A stretch of 46,692 nt of DNA from an uncultured Ruminococcus sp. (GTDB taxonomy: Bacteria > Bacillota > Clostridia > Oscillospirales > Acutalibacteraceae). Position 1 is the stretch's first letter, and every line of letters starts with the position of its first letter. The DNA is taken from positions 1-46,692 of the forward strand of contig CACWOX010000017.1 in NCBI GenBank assembly GCA_902762615.1, in the 5' to 3' direction. This document shows positions 8,592-16,969 of this stretch, piece after piece. Made by a program: the position numbers and the translations under genes. A model generated the notes under the pieces. That model was given only the letters and a program-made list of their open reading frames with translations. It searched no databases and had not been told where the DNA came from.

Positions 8592-9869
8592 TCACATCTG
8601 CGAACGCCTGTGCTTTTTGAGACTGCGCATGATGTCGGACGTCTCTATTCCGGACGGACAGACCGCGCTGCACGCACCGCAGCCGGAACATTGCTCCGCG
8701 CCGAAGGAGGCGGCAGTATCAATATCGCCTCTCTCATAATAGCGCATGGCAAGGTAAACCGGAAGTCCCATCGGGCAAACCGTCACGCATTTGCCGCATC
8801 GTGTGCAGGAGGTTTTTTCCGCGTATCGGAGCGAATGCATCACCGTAATGGCTCGTGTGCCGACGGGAACGGGTGTCTGCATGTCAGTCACGGTAATGCC
8901 GTTCATAGTGTCGCCGAATATCACATAATTCGGCACCTTGTTCACTCCCACAAACCGGAGCACGTCCTCAAGCGGAGTGCCGTTGACAATCATGGCGTTG
9001 CAGGGGTGTTTTATGCAGTCGCCCGAAACCGTCACAATGCTGTTTGTCTGGGGAATGCCGCGCATAAGAGCGTTTGCAGCCGCCCGAAGAGCCTGCACGC
9101 CTATGGGCAAAAAATTGCCCTTGGGATAATACTGCCGCTTGAATTTGGATATCAGAGGAAAGCCGCCGCTCATTCTCACCGGGGTGACAAAGCCGAATTT
9201 GTCAAAATTCGGGTGCATATGCACCTCGTCACAGTCGAATATGGCGAGCTTGGCGCTGCCGCCGTCGAGCGCCTTCAGCACCACGGTAATGCCGTCGGTG
9301 ACGTCGGCGGCAAATTCGCTCACCGTTTTGAGGGCGCTGCTGATGTAGGGACTGTCGTCCAGCGCTATGGCGGCTACCTCTCTTATATTGTTCTCACGCG
9401 CGTGAAGTATCTTGCCTATCAGCGCCTTCCCGTCGAATTCGTCGATGATTCCCGCCTGATGAATGGTGCGCAGCACGCCGTCAATGGTCATGGAGCCGAG
9501 ACTGTGCTGCACGGTCGGCAGCGGAGGCACCGAATTGTCGGGACGAATCACGGCGCAGAATATCCTGCCCAATATCGGGTGTTCCGTGGCGGTGATGTCC
9601 TCCACATAGCCCGAAACAGGCGACATGATCCACGACGGTCCGATCTCGTTGGAAGGCGTCTTGGTGCGTGCCAAAGGGGAAAATCTGGCGCAGCGGTCGC
9701 CCTTGCGCGGCACCGGGAACATATTGCCCCCCAAAGGGTCATAAAGCGGCACATGCACACATTCCCTGATCGGCACCGAGCAGAGCGGAGCGGAAAAAGC
9801 AGGCTCTTTGTGCTGTTCGAGATCGACATGTCTGCCCGTGTTGAATAAGTTGATGTTTTTATTCGTCAA
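8592..9869 (-). CDS. RnfC-like (SLBB/4Fe-4S) electron-transfer protein
   Basis: About 425 residues resembling RnfC, the NADH/ferredoxin-side subunit of the Rnf ion-pumping complex. It has an N-terminal barrel-sandwich region (SPVSGYVEDI), a central Rossmann/SLBB-like part, and two C-terminal ferredoxin motifs (CTRCGKCVTVCP near 355 and CSGCGACSAVCP near 394). No membrane segment is seen. No rnfA, B, D, E or G lies on either side, so it is either the orphan of a dispersed complex or an RnfC-family protein with another partner, like the related PduS. The start is taken as TTG at 9869 with GAGGTG 9 nt upstream; the GTG at 9881 lies within that ribosome site. It is followed by about 150 bp without a gene. 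Confidence 0.8.
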   Translation of the reverse strand: MTNKNINLFNTGRHVDLEQHKEPAFSAPLCSVPIRECVHVPLYDPLGGNMFPVPRKGDRCARFSPLARTKTPSNEIGPSWIMSPVSGYVEDITATEHPILGRIFCAVIRPDNSVPPLPTVQHSLGSMTIDGVLRTIHQAGIIDEFDGKALIGKILHARENNIREVAAIALDDSPYISSALKTVSEFAADVTDGITVVLKALDGGSAKLAIFDCDEVHMHPNFDKFGFVTPVRMSGGFPLISKFKRQYYPKGNFLPIGVQALRAAANALMRGIPQTNSIVTVSGDCIKHPCNAMIVNGTPLEDVLRFVGVNKVPNYVIFGDTMNGITVTDMQTPVPVGTRAITVMHSLRYAEKTSCTRCGKCVTVCPMGLPVYLAMRYYERGDIDTAASFGAEQCSGCGACSAVCPSGIETSDIMRSLKKHRRSQM

Positions 9870-9930
9870 GCCATTATTCACCTCTTGATTCTTTGGTGTA
9901 AAAGGTGCTTTAATTTTTTATATAAAACGA

Positions 9931-9950
9931 TTGAGTTTATATAAACTCAA
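9931..9950. promoter_or_regulatory. 20-bp perfect palindrome between divergent genes
   Basis: TTGAGTTTATATAAACTCAA is a perfect palindrome. It lies between the divergent RnfC-like and MecA-like genes, just upstream of TATAAT at 9961-9966, where the -35 region of the plus-strand gene should be. This suits a dimeric repressor site, though it could simply be an AT-rich hairpin. Confidence 0.5.
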
Positions 9951-9990
9951 CCTATATAAATATAATACCGCTTCGGAGGTAAGTCAAGAG

Positions 9991-10443
9991 ATGACAATAA
10001 AATTGCTGACCGGAAATCCCTGTAATATGGCAATGGTGAGTTTTTCAAAGAATGATTTTGTACATATGGGACTGCGTGAAAGTGAAATCACCCTGAAAAA
10101 CAAAAAAGCCCGTCAGCTTCTCGGAATGATTTTTAATGTGCTGCTGGAATACGGCGGACTTCGCCGCGAGGGAAATTATGTTTCTGTAAATTGCCGTCCA
10201 TTGAAAAACGGCGGCTGCCGGTTTTACATACAATTTACCGATCAGCCGAGCGGCAGGCTTTTTGCATTTGCCGAAGCGGATGATCTGCTTGACGCGCTCA
10301 GCCAGCTGCAAAAATGCGGAAAAGAGGATATCTTGGCAGAGATTGAAATATTCCATTCGGACGGAAATTATCAAATATACATACCTGCCGGACTAAAAAT
10401 ATCCAAAAACGCGCTTGCCATACTCAGCGAATATTCAGTATAG
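9991..10443 (+). CDS. Possible MecA-like adaptor protein
   Basis: A 150-residue cytoplasmic protein. The start is ATG at 9991 behind GGAGG; an upstream in-frame start at 9931 falls inside the palindrome and before the -10 and is rejected. The N-terminal half (FSKNDFVHMGLRESEITLKNKKARQLLGMIF) and the C-terminal half (FAFAEADDLLDALSQLQ ... GNYQIYIP) resemble the arrangement of MecA/NegReg adaptors, which bring substrates to ClpC: an acidic DLxxxG helix region and a C-terminal 'F.D.DDLI.LA.RL....LY...G.YYL' module. The match is distant and from memory only. It converges on the LRR gene. Confidence 0.4.
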   Translation: MTIKLLTGNPCNMAMVSFSKNDFVHMGLRESEITLKNKKARQLLGMIFNVLLEYGGLRREGNYVSVNCRPLKNGGCRFYIQFTDQPSGRLFAFAEADDLLDALSQLQKCGKEDILAEIEIFHSDGNYQIYIPAGLKISKNALAILSEYSV

Positions 10444-10483
10444 CACACATATGAAGTTTTTTTTATACAAACAATTTACTGGT

Positions 10484-10548
10484 AAAAAAACACCCGAAAT
10501 TCGGCAGATAAATGGATAACCTGCGGATTTTCGGGTGACTGATTTTTT
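10484..10548. terminator. Bidirectional intrinsic terminator
   Basis: CACCCGAAA (10491-10499) pairs with TTTCGGGTG (10529-10537). An A-run precedes it and a T-run (10543-10548) follows, serving both the MecA-like gene (+) and the LRR gene (-). Confidence 0.8.
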
Positions 10549-10568
10549 ACAGGTTTTAAACCGACAAA

Positions 10569-11714
10569 TCAGACCGCTTGGAAGGAAAAGCCTTCCTCTC
10601 TTGCGTATTTTTCGGCAGACGAACCCGACTTCCCGTATATTATGAGATCAGGACAATCCTCAAAAGCCTCTACGCCAATAGCAGTAACGGAATCAGGAAT
10701 GTGGATTTCCTTAATACCTGTGCAGTAGGAGAATGCAAACTCGTCAATAAAGGTAACGGAATCCGCAAGGTTGACTTCCGTCAGACCTGTGCAGACGGTG
10801 AAAGCACTGTTGCCGATGCGGGCAGCGTGAATGTCGAGCTTCGTCAGACCTGTGCAGCTGGCAAAAGCGCCCTCTCCTATATCGGTTACCGAATCGGGAA
10901 CGGATAGCTCCGTCAGACTTTCGCATTTGGCAAAAGCCAGCTTGCCGATGCCTGTGACGGAGTTCGGAATGTGAATTGCCCTCAGACTTGTGCAGCTGTG
11001 GAACGTCATTTCTTCAATTGATGTAACGGATTGGGGAATATTGATCTCTGTCATACCGGTACATTCATAGAAAGCCCCTTCGCCGATTTTCGTGACGGAA
11101 TCGGGAATGTGGATTTCTTTAAGACCTGTGCATCCCCGGAAAGCCAGCACGCCGATTTCAGTCACGGCACCGGGAATGTGGATTTCTGTCAGACTTTCAC
11201 AGCAATCGAAAGCGTAAGAACCGATTCTCGTAACGGAATCCGGAATGTTGATCTTAGTAAGACTGATACAGTCGGAGAAAGTGCACTCGTCGATGGTCGT
11301 GATTGCATCCGGAATGTGGATTTCAGTCAGACCTTCGCAGCCACAGAAAGCATACCCGCCGATTTTCGTGACGGAATCGGGAATGTGGATTTCTTTAAGA
11401 CCTGTGCAATATCCGAAGGCTTCGTCGTCAATTGCGACAACAGGCTTTTCGTCGATCTCTTTTGGTATCCTCAGTTCGGTCAACGATTCGTCTGCCAGTC
11501 CGGTTATGATGACGCCGTCATGCTCTTGCGTATAATCATATGTGTAAAAGGAAGGGTCATCGTATTTCTCCGCACCATAGAGCAGCCATACTGTCACACC
11601 GCCAAGCGCGACAAGCACCGCGGCTGCCGCGGCAATGACGGAAATCAATACGCCTTTTTTGGTTTTGGCAGACGGCGATTTTTCCTCAGGCTCAAATCCG
11701 AATTCCTGTGACAT
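10569..11714 (-). CDS. Membrane-anchored BspA-type leucine-rich-repeat protein
   Basis: A 381-residue protein. A short Glu/Lys-rich cytoplasmic head (residues 1-20) is followed by one hydrophobic segment (about 21-46) and then about 12 repeats of 23 residues with the consensus VTxIGxxAFxxCTGLxEIHIPDS, the LRR_5/BspA pattern. The last repeat ends in the usual SSAEKYARE cap. The repeats face outside. Such proteins often bind host or neighbouring-cell molecules, but no ligand can be read here. The DNA repeats with 69-bp periodicity, so copy number could vary by recombination. The start ATG at 11714 has AAGGAG 9 nt upstream. Confidence 0.85.
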   Translation of the reverse strand: MSQEFGFEPEEKSPSAKTKKGVLISVIAAAAAVLVALGGVTVWLLYGAEKYDDPSFYTYDYTQEHDGVIITGLADESLTELRIPKEIDEKPVVAIDDEAFGYCTGLKEIHIPDSVTKIGGYAFCGCEGLTEIHIPDAITTIDECTFSDCISLTKINIPDSVTRIGSYAFDCCESLTEIHIPGAVTEIGVLAFRGCTGLKEIHIPDSVTKIGEGAFYECTGMTEINIPQSVTSIEEMTFHSCTSLRAIHIPNSVTGIGKLAFAKCESLTELSVPDSVTDIGEGAFASCTGLTKLDIHAARIGNSAFTVCTGLTEVNLADSVTFIDEFAFSYCTGIKEIHIPDSVTAIGVEAFEDCPDLIIYGKSGSSAEKYAREEGFSFQAV

Positions 11715-11936
11715 TCAAATGCATCTCCTTGATGTTTCCATATTTTTGCCTATGAATCCATTATATCACTCTGCGCTTTGCATTGCAATATAATCGCGTC
11801 ATAAAAGGATTAATAAATAAAATTTTATCATTGCCATATAAAAAATATCTAAAATTCATTTACATTATTTGTGTACAATTTCAGGCATTCCATCGGTTAA
11901 AAAATTGTAAATATTATAGAAAACATACGTCATGTG

Positions 11937-11945
11937 TGCTATAAT
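11937..11945 (+). promoter_or_regulatory. Extended -10 promoter of the pullulanase gene
   Basis: TGC-TATAAT (TATAAT at 11940-11945) with no good -35. The predicted start is near 11952, about 60 nt before the ATG. The rest of the 300-bp gap 11715-12014 is AT-rich, with no further recognisable element. Confidence 0.6.
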
Positions 11946-12014
11946 ATTCGCGTTGACTTTAGTTTTTTGGAAACGAAAAATTCAGAATACACACGAAAGG
12001 CAGGATACAAGTCA

Positions 12015-13970
12015 ATGGCAAACATCTTTGATACAAAGGAATTTACTGAGAAGTATTATTACGGCGGATCGCTGGGCGCACTCTGGTCGCCCGAAAAAAC
12101 CACGTTCCGCCTGTGGGCGCCGACCGCTTCCAAGGTGGTGCTCAACATATTCCGCGAGGGGCTGGGCGGCGACAGACTGGACTCCATCGACATGGAACAG
12201 GCTGAAAACGGCACGTGGCTTCATGTGATGAAGGGCAACCAGAAGGGAATTTATTATACATACAGCGTCACCGTTGACGGCAAGACAAACGAGGTGGTCG
12301 ACCCGTACGCCAAGGCAGTCGGCGCAAACGGTCTGCGCGGCATGGTCATCGACCTGACGTCAACCGACCCGGCAGGCTTCCGCGAAACGCCCCGTCCGGC
12401 ATTCGGCGAGGGCAGACCCACCGACGCGGTTGTTTACGAGACCCACGTCAGGGATTTTTCCAATCACTACAGTGCCAAGAGCAACTTCCCCGGCAAATTT
12501 CTCGCCTTCACCGAGACAGGTCTCACCCTCACGGACGGCACCAAAATCGGCGTCGATCATCTGAAGGAACTGGGCGTGACACACGTGCAGCTGCTTCCCT
12601 CCTACGATTATTACACCGTCGACGAGACCAAGCTCGACAAGCCGCAGTTCAACTGGGGCTACGATCCGCTCAACTACAACGCACCGGAAGGCTCCTATTC
12701 CACCGACGCTTACGACGGAGCCGTCCGTATCAACGAATACAAGCAAATGGTGCAGGAGCTTCACAAAAACGGCATTCGCGTCATCATGGACGTCGTCTAC
12801 AATCACACCATGTTCGCCGAGGAAAGCTACCTCAACATGACCGTGCCGCACTTCTATCACCGCACCCGCGAGGACGGCACCTTCTACAACGGCTCGGCAT
12901 GCAACAACGAGACCGCTTCCGACCGCCCGATGTGCCGCAAGTACATCGTCGATTCGGTGGTGTACTGGGCTTCGGAATTTATGCTCGACGGCTTCCGCTT
13001 TGACCTCATGGGCATTCACGACATCGTCACCATGAACGAAATACGCGAGGAGCTGAACAAGATCGACCCGACCATCCTCGTCTACGGCGAAGGCTGGACA
13101 GGCGGCGAATGCGGCATTCCCGACGGGCTGAGAGCGCTCAAGTGCAACGCCAAGCAGTATCCCGGCGTGGGCGCGTTCAGCGACGACATACGCGACGGCA
13201 TCAAGGGTCACGTATTCGAGCTGAAGGAGAAGGGCTTTGTCAGCGGCGCACAGAATTTTGAGGAAACCGTCAAATTCGGGCTGGTGGGCTGCATTGACTT
13301 CCCCGGCATAGACATGGAAAAGGTCAATTATTCCAAGCAGGGCTGGGCGCTCAATCCTTCGCAGGCGGTCAACTATGTCGAGGCGCACGACAACCTGACC
13401 ATCTGGGATAAGCTGGCAACCTCCAACCCCGAGGACAGCGAGTCCACCCGCATTAAAATGGATAAGCTGGCAGCCGGCATCGTCTTTACCGCACAGGGAA
13501 TTTCCTTCATTCAGTTCGGTCAGGACTTCCTGCGCACCAAGTACAACGAGGAGCTGGGCGGCTTTGACGAAAACAGCTTCCGCTCCCCCGACAAGGTGAA
13601 CAACATCGACTGGAACCGCAAGTCGGAATACATCGACGTGTTCCGTTACTACAAGGGACTTATCGCCTTCCGCAAGGCTCACAAATCGCTGAGATTTACC
13701 GATGCCAAGCAGGTCTGCGACAACCTGACATTCCTTGACTGTCCCGAGAAAAACATGGTGGCTTTCACAGTCAAAGCCTGCGAGGAAGGCGACAGCAGCG
13801 ATCTGCTGGTGATTTACAACGCAAACAGAGGCACCCAGTTCTTTGAGCTGCCCGAGGGCGAATGGGATATATTCATCAACGGCGAAAAGGCAGGAAATGA
13901 TGTTCTTGACACGGCAAGCGCAAAGATCAGCGTCGCCGGTATTTCCATGATTGCCGCTGTAAAGAGATAA
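12015..13970 (+). CDS. pulA: Type I pullulanase (GH13, CBM48)
   Basis: A 651-residue enzyme hydrolysing alpha-1,6 branches of pullulan, glycogen or limit dextrins. An N-terminal CBM48-like domain (FRLWAPTASKVVLNIF) is followed by the pullulanase hallmark FNWGYDPLNYN and the GH13 catalytic set: nucleophile Asp330 (FRFDLMG), acid/base Glu359 (YGEGWTGG) and Asp459 (EAHDN). A C-terminal beta-domain closes it. There is no signal peptide, so it acts inside the cell, probably on glycogen or imported dextrins. The start is ATG at 12015, which follows AGGA at 9 nt; the longer in-frame start at 11934 precedes the promoter -10. It is transcribed alone. Confidence 0.95.
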   Translation: MANIFDTKEFTEKYYYGGSLGALWSPEKTTFRLWAPTASKVVLNIFREGLGGDRLDSIDMEQAENGTWLHVMKGNQKGIYYTYSVTVDGKTNEVVDPYAKAVGANGLRGMVIDLTSTDPAGFRETPRPAFGEGRPTDAVVYETHVRDFSNHYSAKSNFPGKFLAFTETGLTLTDGTKIGVDHLKELGVTHVQLLPSYDYYTVDETKLDKPQFNWGYDPLNYNAPEGSYSTDAYDGAVRINEYKQMVQELHKNGIRVIMDVVYNHTMFAEESYLNMTVPHFYHRTREDGTFYNGSACNNETASDRPMCRKYIVDSVVYWASEFMLDGFRFDLMGIHDIVTMNEIREELNKIDPTILVYGEGWTGGECGIPDGLRALKCNAKQYPGVGAFSDDIRDGIKGHVFELKEKGFVSGAQNFEETVKFGLVGCIDFPGIDMEKVNYSKQGWALNPSQAVNYVEAHDNLTIWDKLATSNPEDSESTRIKMDKLAAGIVFTAQGISFIQFGQDFLRTKYNEELGGFDENSFRSPDKVNNIDWNRKSEYIDVFRYYKGLIAFRKAHKSLRFTDAKQVCDNLTFLDCPEKNMVAFTVKACEEGDSSDLLVIYNANRGTQFFELPEGEWDIFINGEKAGNDVLDTASAKISVAGISMIAAVKR

Positions 13971-14005
13971 TAAACTTTATATTAAGCAATCGGATTTTCC
14001 ACCAG

Positions 14006-14042
14006 ATGACCGCGGAATGTTAAAAATTCCGGCGGTCATTTT
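14006..14042 (+). terminator. Probable terminator of pulA
   Basis: ATGACCGCGGAAT (14006-14018) pairs with ATTCCGGCGGTCAT (14026-14039) with one bulged base. The T-run is short (4). Confidence 0.55.
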
Positions 14043-14154
14043 GGTATTCGTCAAAATATCATTGATTATTGCCTCGATATGTGCTATAATCATTTTGAAT
14101 ACATGTGCCTTTCATTACAATTCTGTAAATTTATCGAAAAACAGTAAATTTTTA

Positions 14155-14183
14155 TTGACAAAGGCATAAATATGATTTATACT
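14155..14183 (+). promoter_or_regulatory. Sigma-A promoter of the DUF4173 operon
   Basis: TTGACA (14155-14160), 17-bp spacer, TATACT (14178-14183). The -10 lies beyond an in-frame ATG at 14172, which rules that start out and fixes translation at ATG 14214. A second TGC-TATAAT lies upstream at 14082-14090. Confidence 0.75.
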
Positions 14184-14213
14184 TTAGTAAGAAAACGGAG
14201 GATAAGAAAAAAC

Positions 14214-15026
14214 ATGAGCGTATTTTTTGATGCAGTCATATCCAGATTTCTTGAAAACAACAAGGGCTTTGCAGCGGCTTCCACCGAAACAAAGGGCAGC
14301 CAGGAGATCGCCGTCATCACCGACGGAAAGGCAAACGCCAAGATCGTGTATTCGCCTGACGTTAACAGATTCTTCCTTTTCAGAGGAGAAGCAAACTGCG
14401 CTGACGGTGATTACACCGAGCTGCAAAGCTACTTTTTTGAGCCGACGGGTGACAACGCATCCGACATCCGCGAAGCCGGCTCGGTGGCAAACGAATTTTC
14501 CGAGACCTTCGGCGGTCCGGCTCCCATGAACGTCATCCCCGACGCGTCCAGAAAGACAAGCAAAAAGGATCGTGAAAGCGACGAATCTTCTGCTGTTTTC
14601 TTTGTCAACCGCATTCCGGGCATACTGCCGGAATGCCGCGAACCGCTGCTCATGCACAAGGAATATTTTGAGATACTTCTTCCCAATAAGTTCTGTGATG
14701 AAGTGGTGGTTTCGGCTGTCGCGCGTCTGCTCAGCGACAAGACCAGAAAGCCGCAGGCGGAGCAGTTCTTTGCCTTTTTAAACAAGATGTATGATTCGGG
14801 AGACATGGACGTGAAAAGCATCATCACCATGACCATTCTCAACAGCATCACCGGTCAGGAGCGCATAGAGTACGTCGAGACCCTTCTTTCGGACAACCTG
14901 AAAAAGTCGTGGAAGTCGGCAAGAAAGTTCATCGGAAAAGAGGTCAAGCCGGAAAAGGAAAGCGCGTACAAGCAAATGTCCGACAAGTACCGTGCGCAGC
15001 TCATGCAGAATTTGCAGGACAAGTAA
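14214..15026 (+). CDS. Unknown cytoplasmic protein, operon with DUF4173-like gene
   Basis: A 270-residue protein I do not recognise. There is no signal peptide, membrane segment or known catalytic motif. The N-terminal half looks like a mixed alpha/beta domain (residues 1-95), a charged Ser/Lys/Glu-rich linker follows (about 105-125), and the C-terminal half is helical and ends in a basic/polar tail (QMSDKYRAQLMQNLQDK). The start ATG at 14214 has GGAGGAT upstream. The gene sits 63 bp before the membrane protein at 15090, on the same strand and under the same promoter, which suggests a joint function. Confidence 0.7.
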   Translation: MSVFFDAVISRFLENNKGFAAASTETKGSQEIAVITDGKANAKIVYSPDVNRFFLFRGEANCADGDYTELQSYFFEPTGDNASDIREAGSVANEFSETFGGPAPMNVIPDASRKTSKKDRESDESSAVFFVNRIPGILPECREPLLMHKEYFEILLPNKFCDEVVVSAVARLLSDKTRKPQAEQFFAFLNKMYDSGDMDVKSIITMTILNSITGQERIEYVETLLSDNLKKSWKSARKFIGKEVKPEKESAYKQMSDKYRAQLMQNLQDK

Positions 15027-15089
15027 TGTTTCATCATCACGCGGGTTCATCTTTTCTTATAAAAACGAATGTATAAAGGAGAGATCATT

Positions 15090-16886
15090 ATGAACAATCC
15101 AAACGTCGGCGGCAAAAATTATCCGATAGGCTATACGCCGCAGCAGCAGCCAATCCCGCAGCAGCAGGTTTACACACAACCCGTGGCTCCGCAGCAGCAG
15201 CCCATGCCTCCCATGTATCAGCAGCCGCCGGTTCAGCCTGTCTATCAGCAGCCAGCAGCATCGGCGCCGCAGCCGGTGCGCCCGGTATATCAGCAGCCCA
15301 TCATGCAGACTCCGCAGACAGTGCGTCAGACGCCTCCCTACACGGTTGCGGCTAAAAGTGCTGTAGGCTCGATGAACAGGGGTTTGTTCGTGGTGTTCTC
15401 GGTTCTCTTCGGATGGATTTGCAGCCGTTCGCTGTTTTCGATGGAGTTTGGCGTGGGAATGACCGTGATGGGACTTGCGTTCTATCTCATTTACATTCCA
15501 TTTATGCTCTTTAAACAAAAGAAAAAATTCTCGCTCTCCGGCTGGCTGCTTTTTATTCCACAGATCATTATACTTGCCTCCTTTACATTTTTTTCGGACA
15601 TGCGGGTGACATTGATCGGACTGGCAGCTTCACTGGTCATTGCGGCAATTCAGACCACACTTCTTTCGGGCTGCTCCATCGGCAAGCCATTCTCATTTGA
15701 ACTGCTTTGCGATACCTGCATCAACTATTTCGCTATGCCGATTATGAATCTCGGCACCACATTGGCAGGCGTATTTGGCAAGAAAAACAAGACCTCGCTC
15801 AAAATCGCCATCGGCGCGGCAATATCGCTGCCCGTTGTGTTTATCCTTATCATGATCTTTGCATTCGCCGACGAAATGTTCGCCAGATGGGTCAGCAAGA
15901 TCATTACGGTGCTTAATATCAATCCTTTCAGAATTGCAGCGGATATTCTCATTACGATCATCGTAATGCTTTATGTAATGCCTCTGGTGGTATCACTTCG
16001 CAGCGGTTATCACAAGCAGTATAACCACAAGGAATCCCGCCGCTTCTTCGACCCGATCATTACTGCCACTGTGCTGTTTGCCTCCAGTGTGGTATACTTG
16101 GTGTTTGTCGCGGTGCAGTTCACCTATCTTTTTGCCGGATTAGGCAGTCTGCCCAAGGGTCTCAACATCGCGGAATACAGCAGAAGAGGCTTCTTTGAGC
16201 TGGTGTTTGTCATAGTGATCACTACCATTGTGATTGCCGGCGTATGCGTGCTCACCAAAAACAACCAGCGCAACTGTCTCCCCGTTTATGTAAAAGTTGC
16301 CCTGCTCATTATCACCGCAAGCAATGCCGTGATCATCGTATCGGCGGCTCGCCGTCTGATTATCTACATCGGCGAATACAATCTCACCCTTTCCCGCTTC
16401 AACGCGGCTGTGCTGATTGCGCTCATGGCTGTTGTGGATATTGTGATCGCTCTCAGAATTATCTTTGACCATCTGAGAGTTTCGGCGGTTATAGGAAGCA
16501 TTCTTGCCATGACCGCCGCGGCTTACTGCATATGCAATGTAGACGGCTTGGTGGCAAAATTCAATGTCGACAGATATTTTGAAAATCCCGCTAAGTATAA
16601 AGTAGACGTCAATTACTTGTCCGAAAATCTGTCTGTTGCAGCCATTCCGCAGCTTGAACGCCTGATGAACGAGGCGCCGGAGGAGCGCGTCAAGGTTTCC
16701 GCCAAGTACGGAATCGCTCATCTTGCCGACGAAAAAGATCTGTTCACCGGCGATGAAACAAAAATAGCGCGCTGGACGCTGGACCGTCAGGTGGCTGTCA
16801 ATATTATCGAAAAGGAAAAAATTACGCGCCAAATGGCTGACGAATATTGGTCCTTCTACTGGTCGCACTACAGTAATGATCTCTGA
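15090..16886 (+). CDS. DUF4173-like multi-spanning membrane protein
   Basis: 598 residues. The first about 85 residues are a cytosolic Gln/Pro/Tyr/Val-rich tail (QQQP, YQQP repeats). Around ten or more hydrophobic segments follow, with the motif EYSRRGFFEL between spans, which I associate with DUF4173 (formerly grouped with DUF4153). The C-terminal about 110 residues are soluble and partly helical. The molecular function of the family is not established. The start ATG at 15090 has AAAGGAGA 8 nt upstream. It is co-transcribed with the unknown protein at 14214 and ended by the hairpin at 16909. Confidence 0.75.
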   Translation: MNNPNVGGKNYPIGYTPQQQPIPQQQVYTQPVAPQQQPMPPMYQQPPVQPVYQQPAASAPQPVRPVYQQPIMQTPQTVRQTPPYTVAAKSAVGSMNRGLFVVFSVLFGWICSRSLFSMEFGVGMTVMGLAFYLIYIPFMLFKQKKKFSLSGWLLFIPQIIILASFTFFSDMRVTLIGLAASLVIAAIQTTLLSGCSIGKPFSFELLCDTCINYFAMPIMNLGTTLAGVFGKKNKTSLKIAIGAAISLPVVFILIMIFAFADEMFARWVSKIITVLNINPFRIAADILITIIVMLYVMPLVVSLRSGYHKQYNHKESRRFFDPIITATVLFASSVVYLVFVAVQFTYLFAGLGSLPKGLNIAEYSRRGFFELVFVIVITTIVIAGVCVLTKNNQRNCLPVYVKVALLIITASNAVIIVSAARRLIIYIGEYNLTLSRFNAAVLIALMAVVDIVIALRIIFDHLRVSAVIGSILAMTAAAYCICNVDGLVAKFNVDRYFENPAKYKVDVNYLSENLSVAAIPQLERLMNEAPEERVKVSAKYGIAHLADEKDLFTGDETKIARWTLDRQVAVNIIEKEKITRQMADEYWSFYWSHYSNDL

Positions 16887-16908
16887 TTTTGACCCAATAT
16901 AATTATTT

Positions 16909-16948
16909 GCGCCGCGCTCTGCATGGATAGACAGACCGCGGCGCTTTT
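16909..16948 (+). terminator. Intrinsic terminator
   Basis: GCGCCGC (16909-16915) pairs with GCGGCGC (16938-16944), followed by TTTTG. It ends the DUF4173 operon. Confidence 0.65.
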
Positions 16949-16969
16949 GTGTCTGATATATAATATATT

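Noticed and set aside
10569-11714. CRISPR-like regular repeats of 69 bp
   Set aside because: They are in-frame 23-residue leucine-rich repeats of a protein, without unique spacers between identical repeats.
12360-13682. 440-codon antisense frame inside the pullulanase gene
   Set aside because: It is the codon-position shadow of a GC-rich conserved gene; no start signal and a composition typical of antisense frames.
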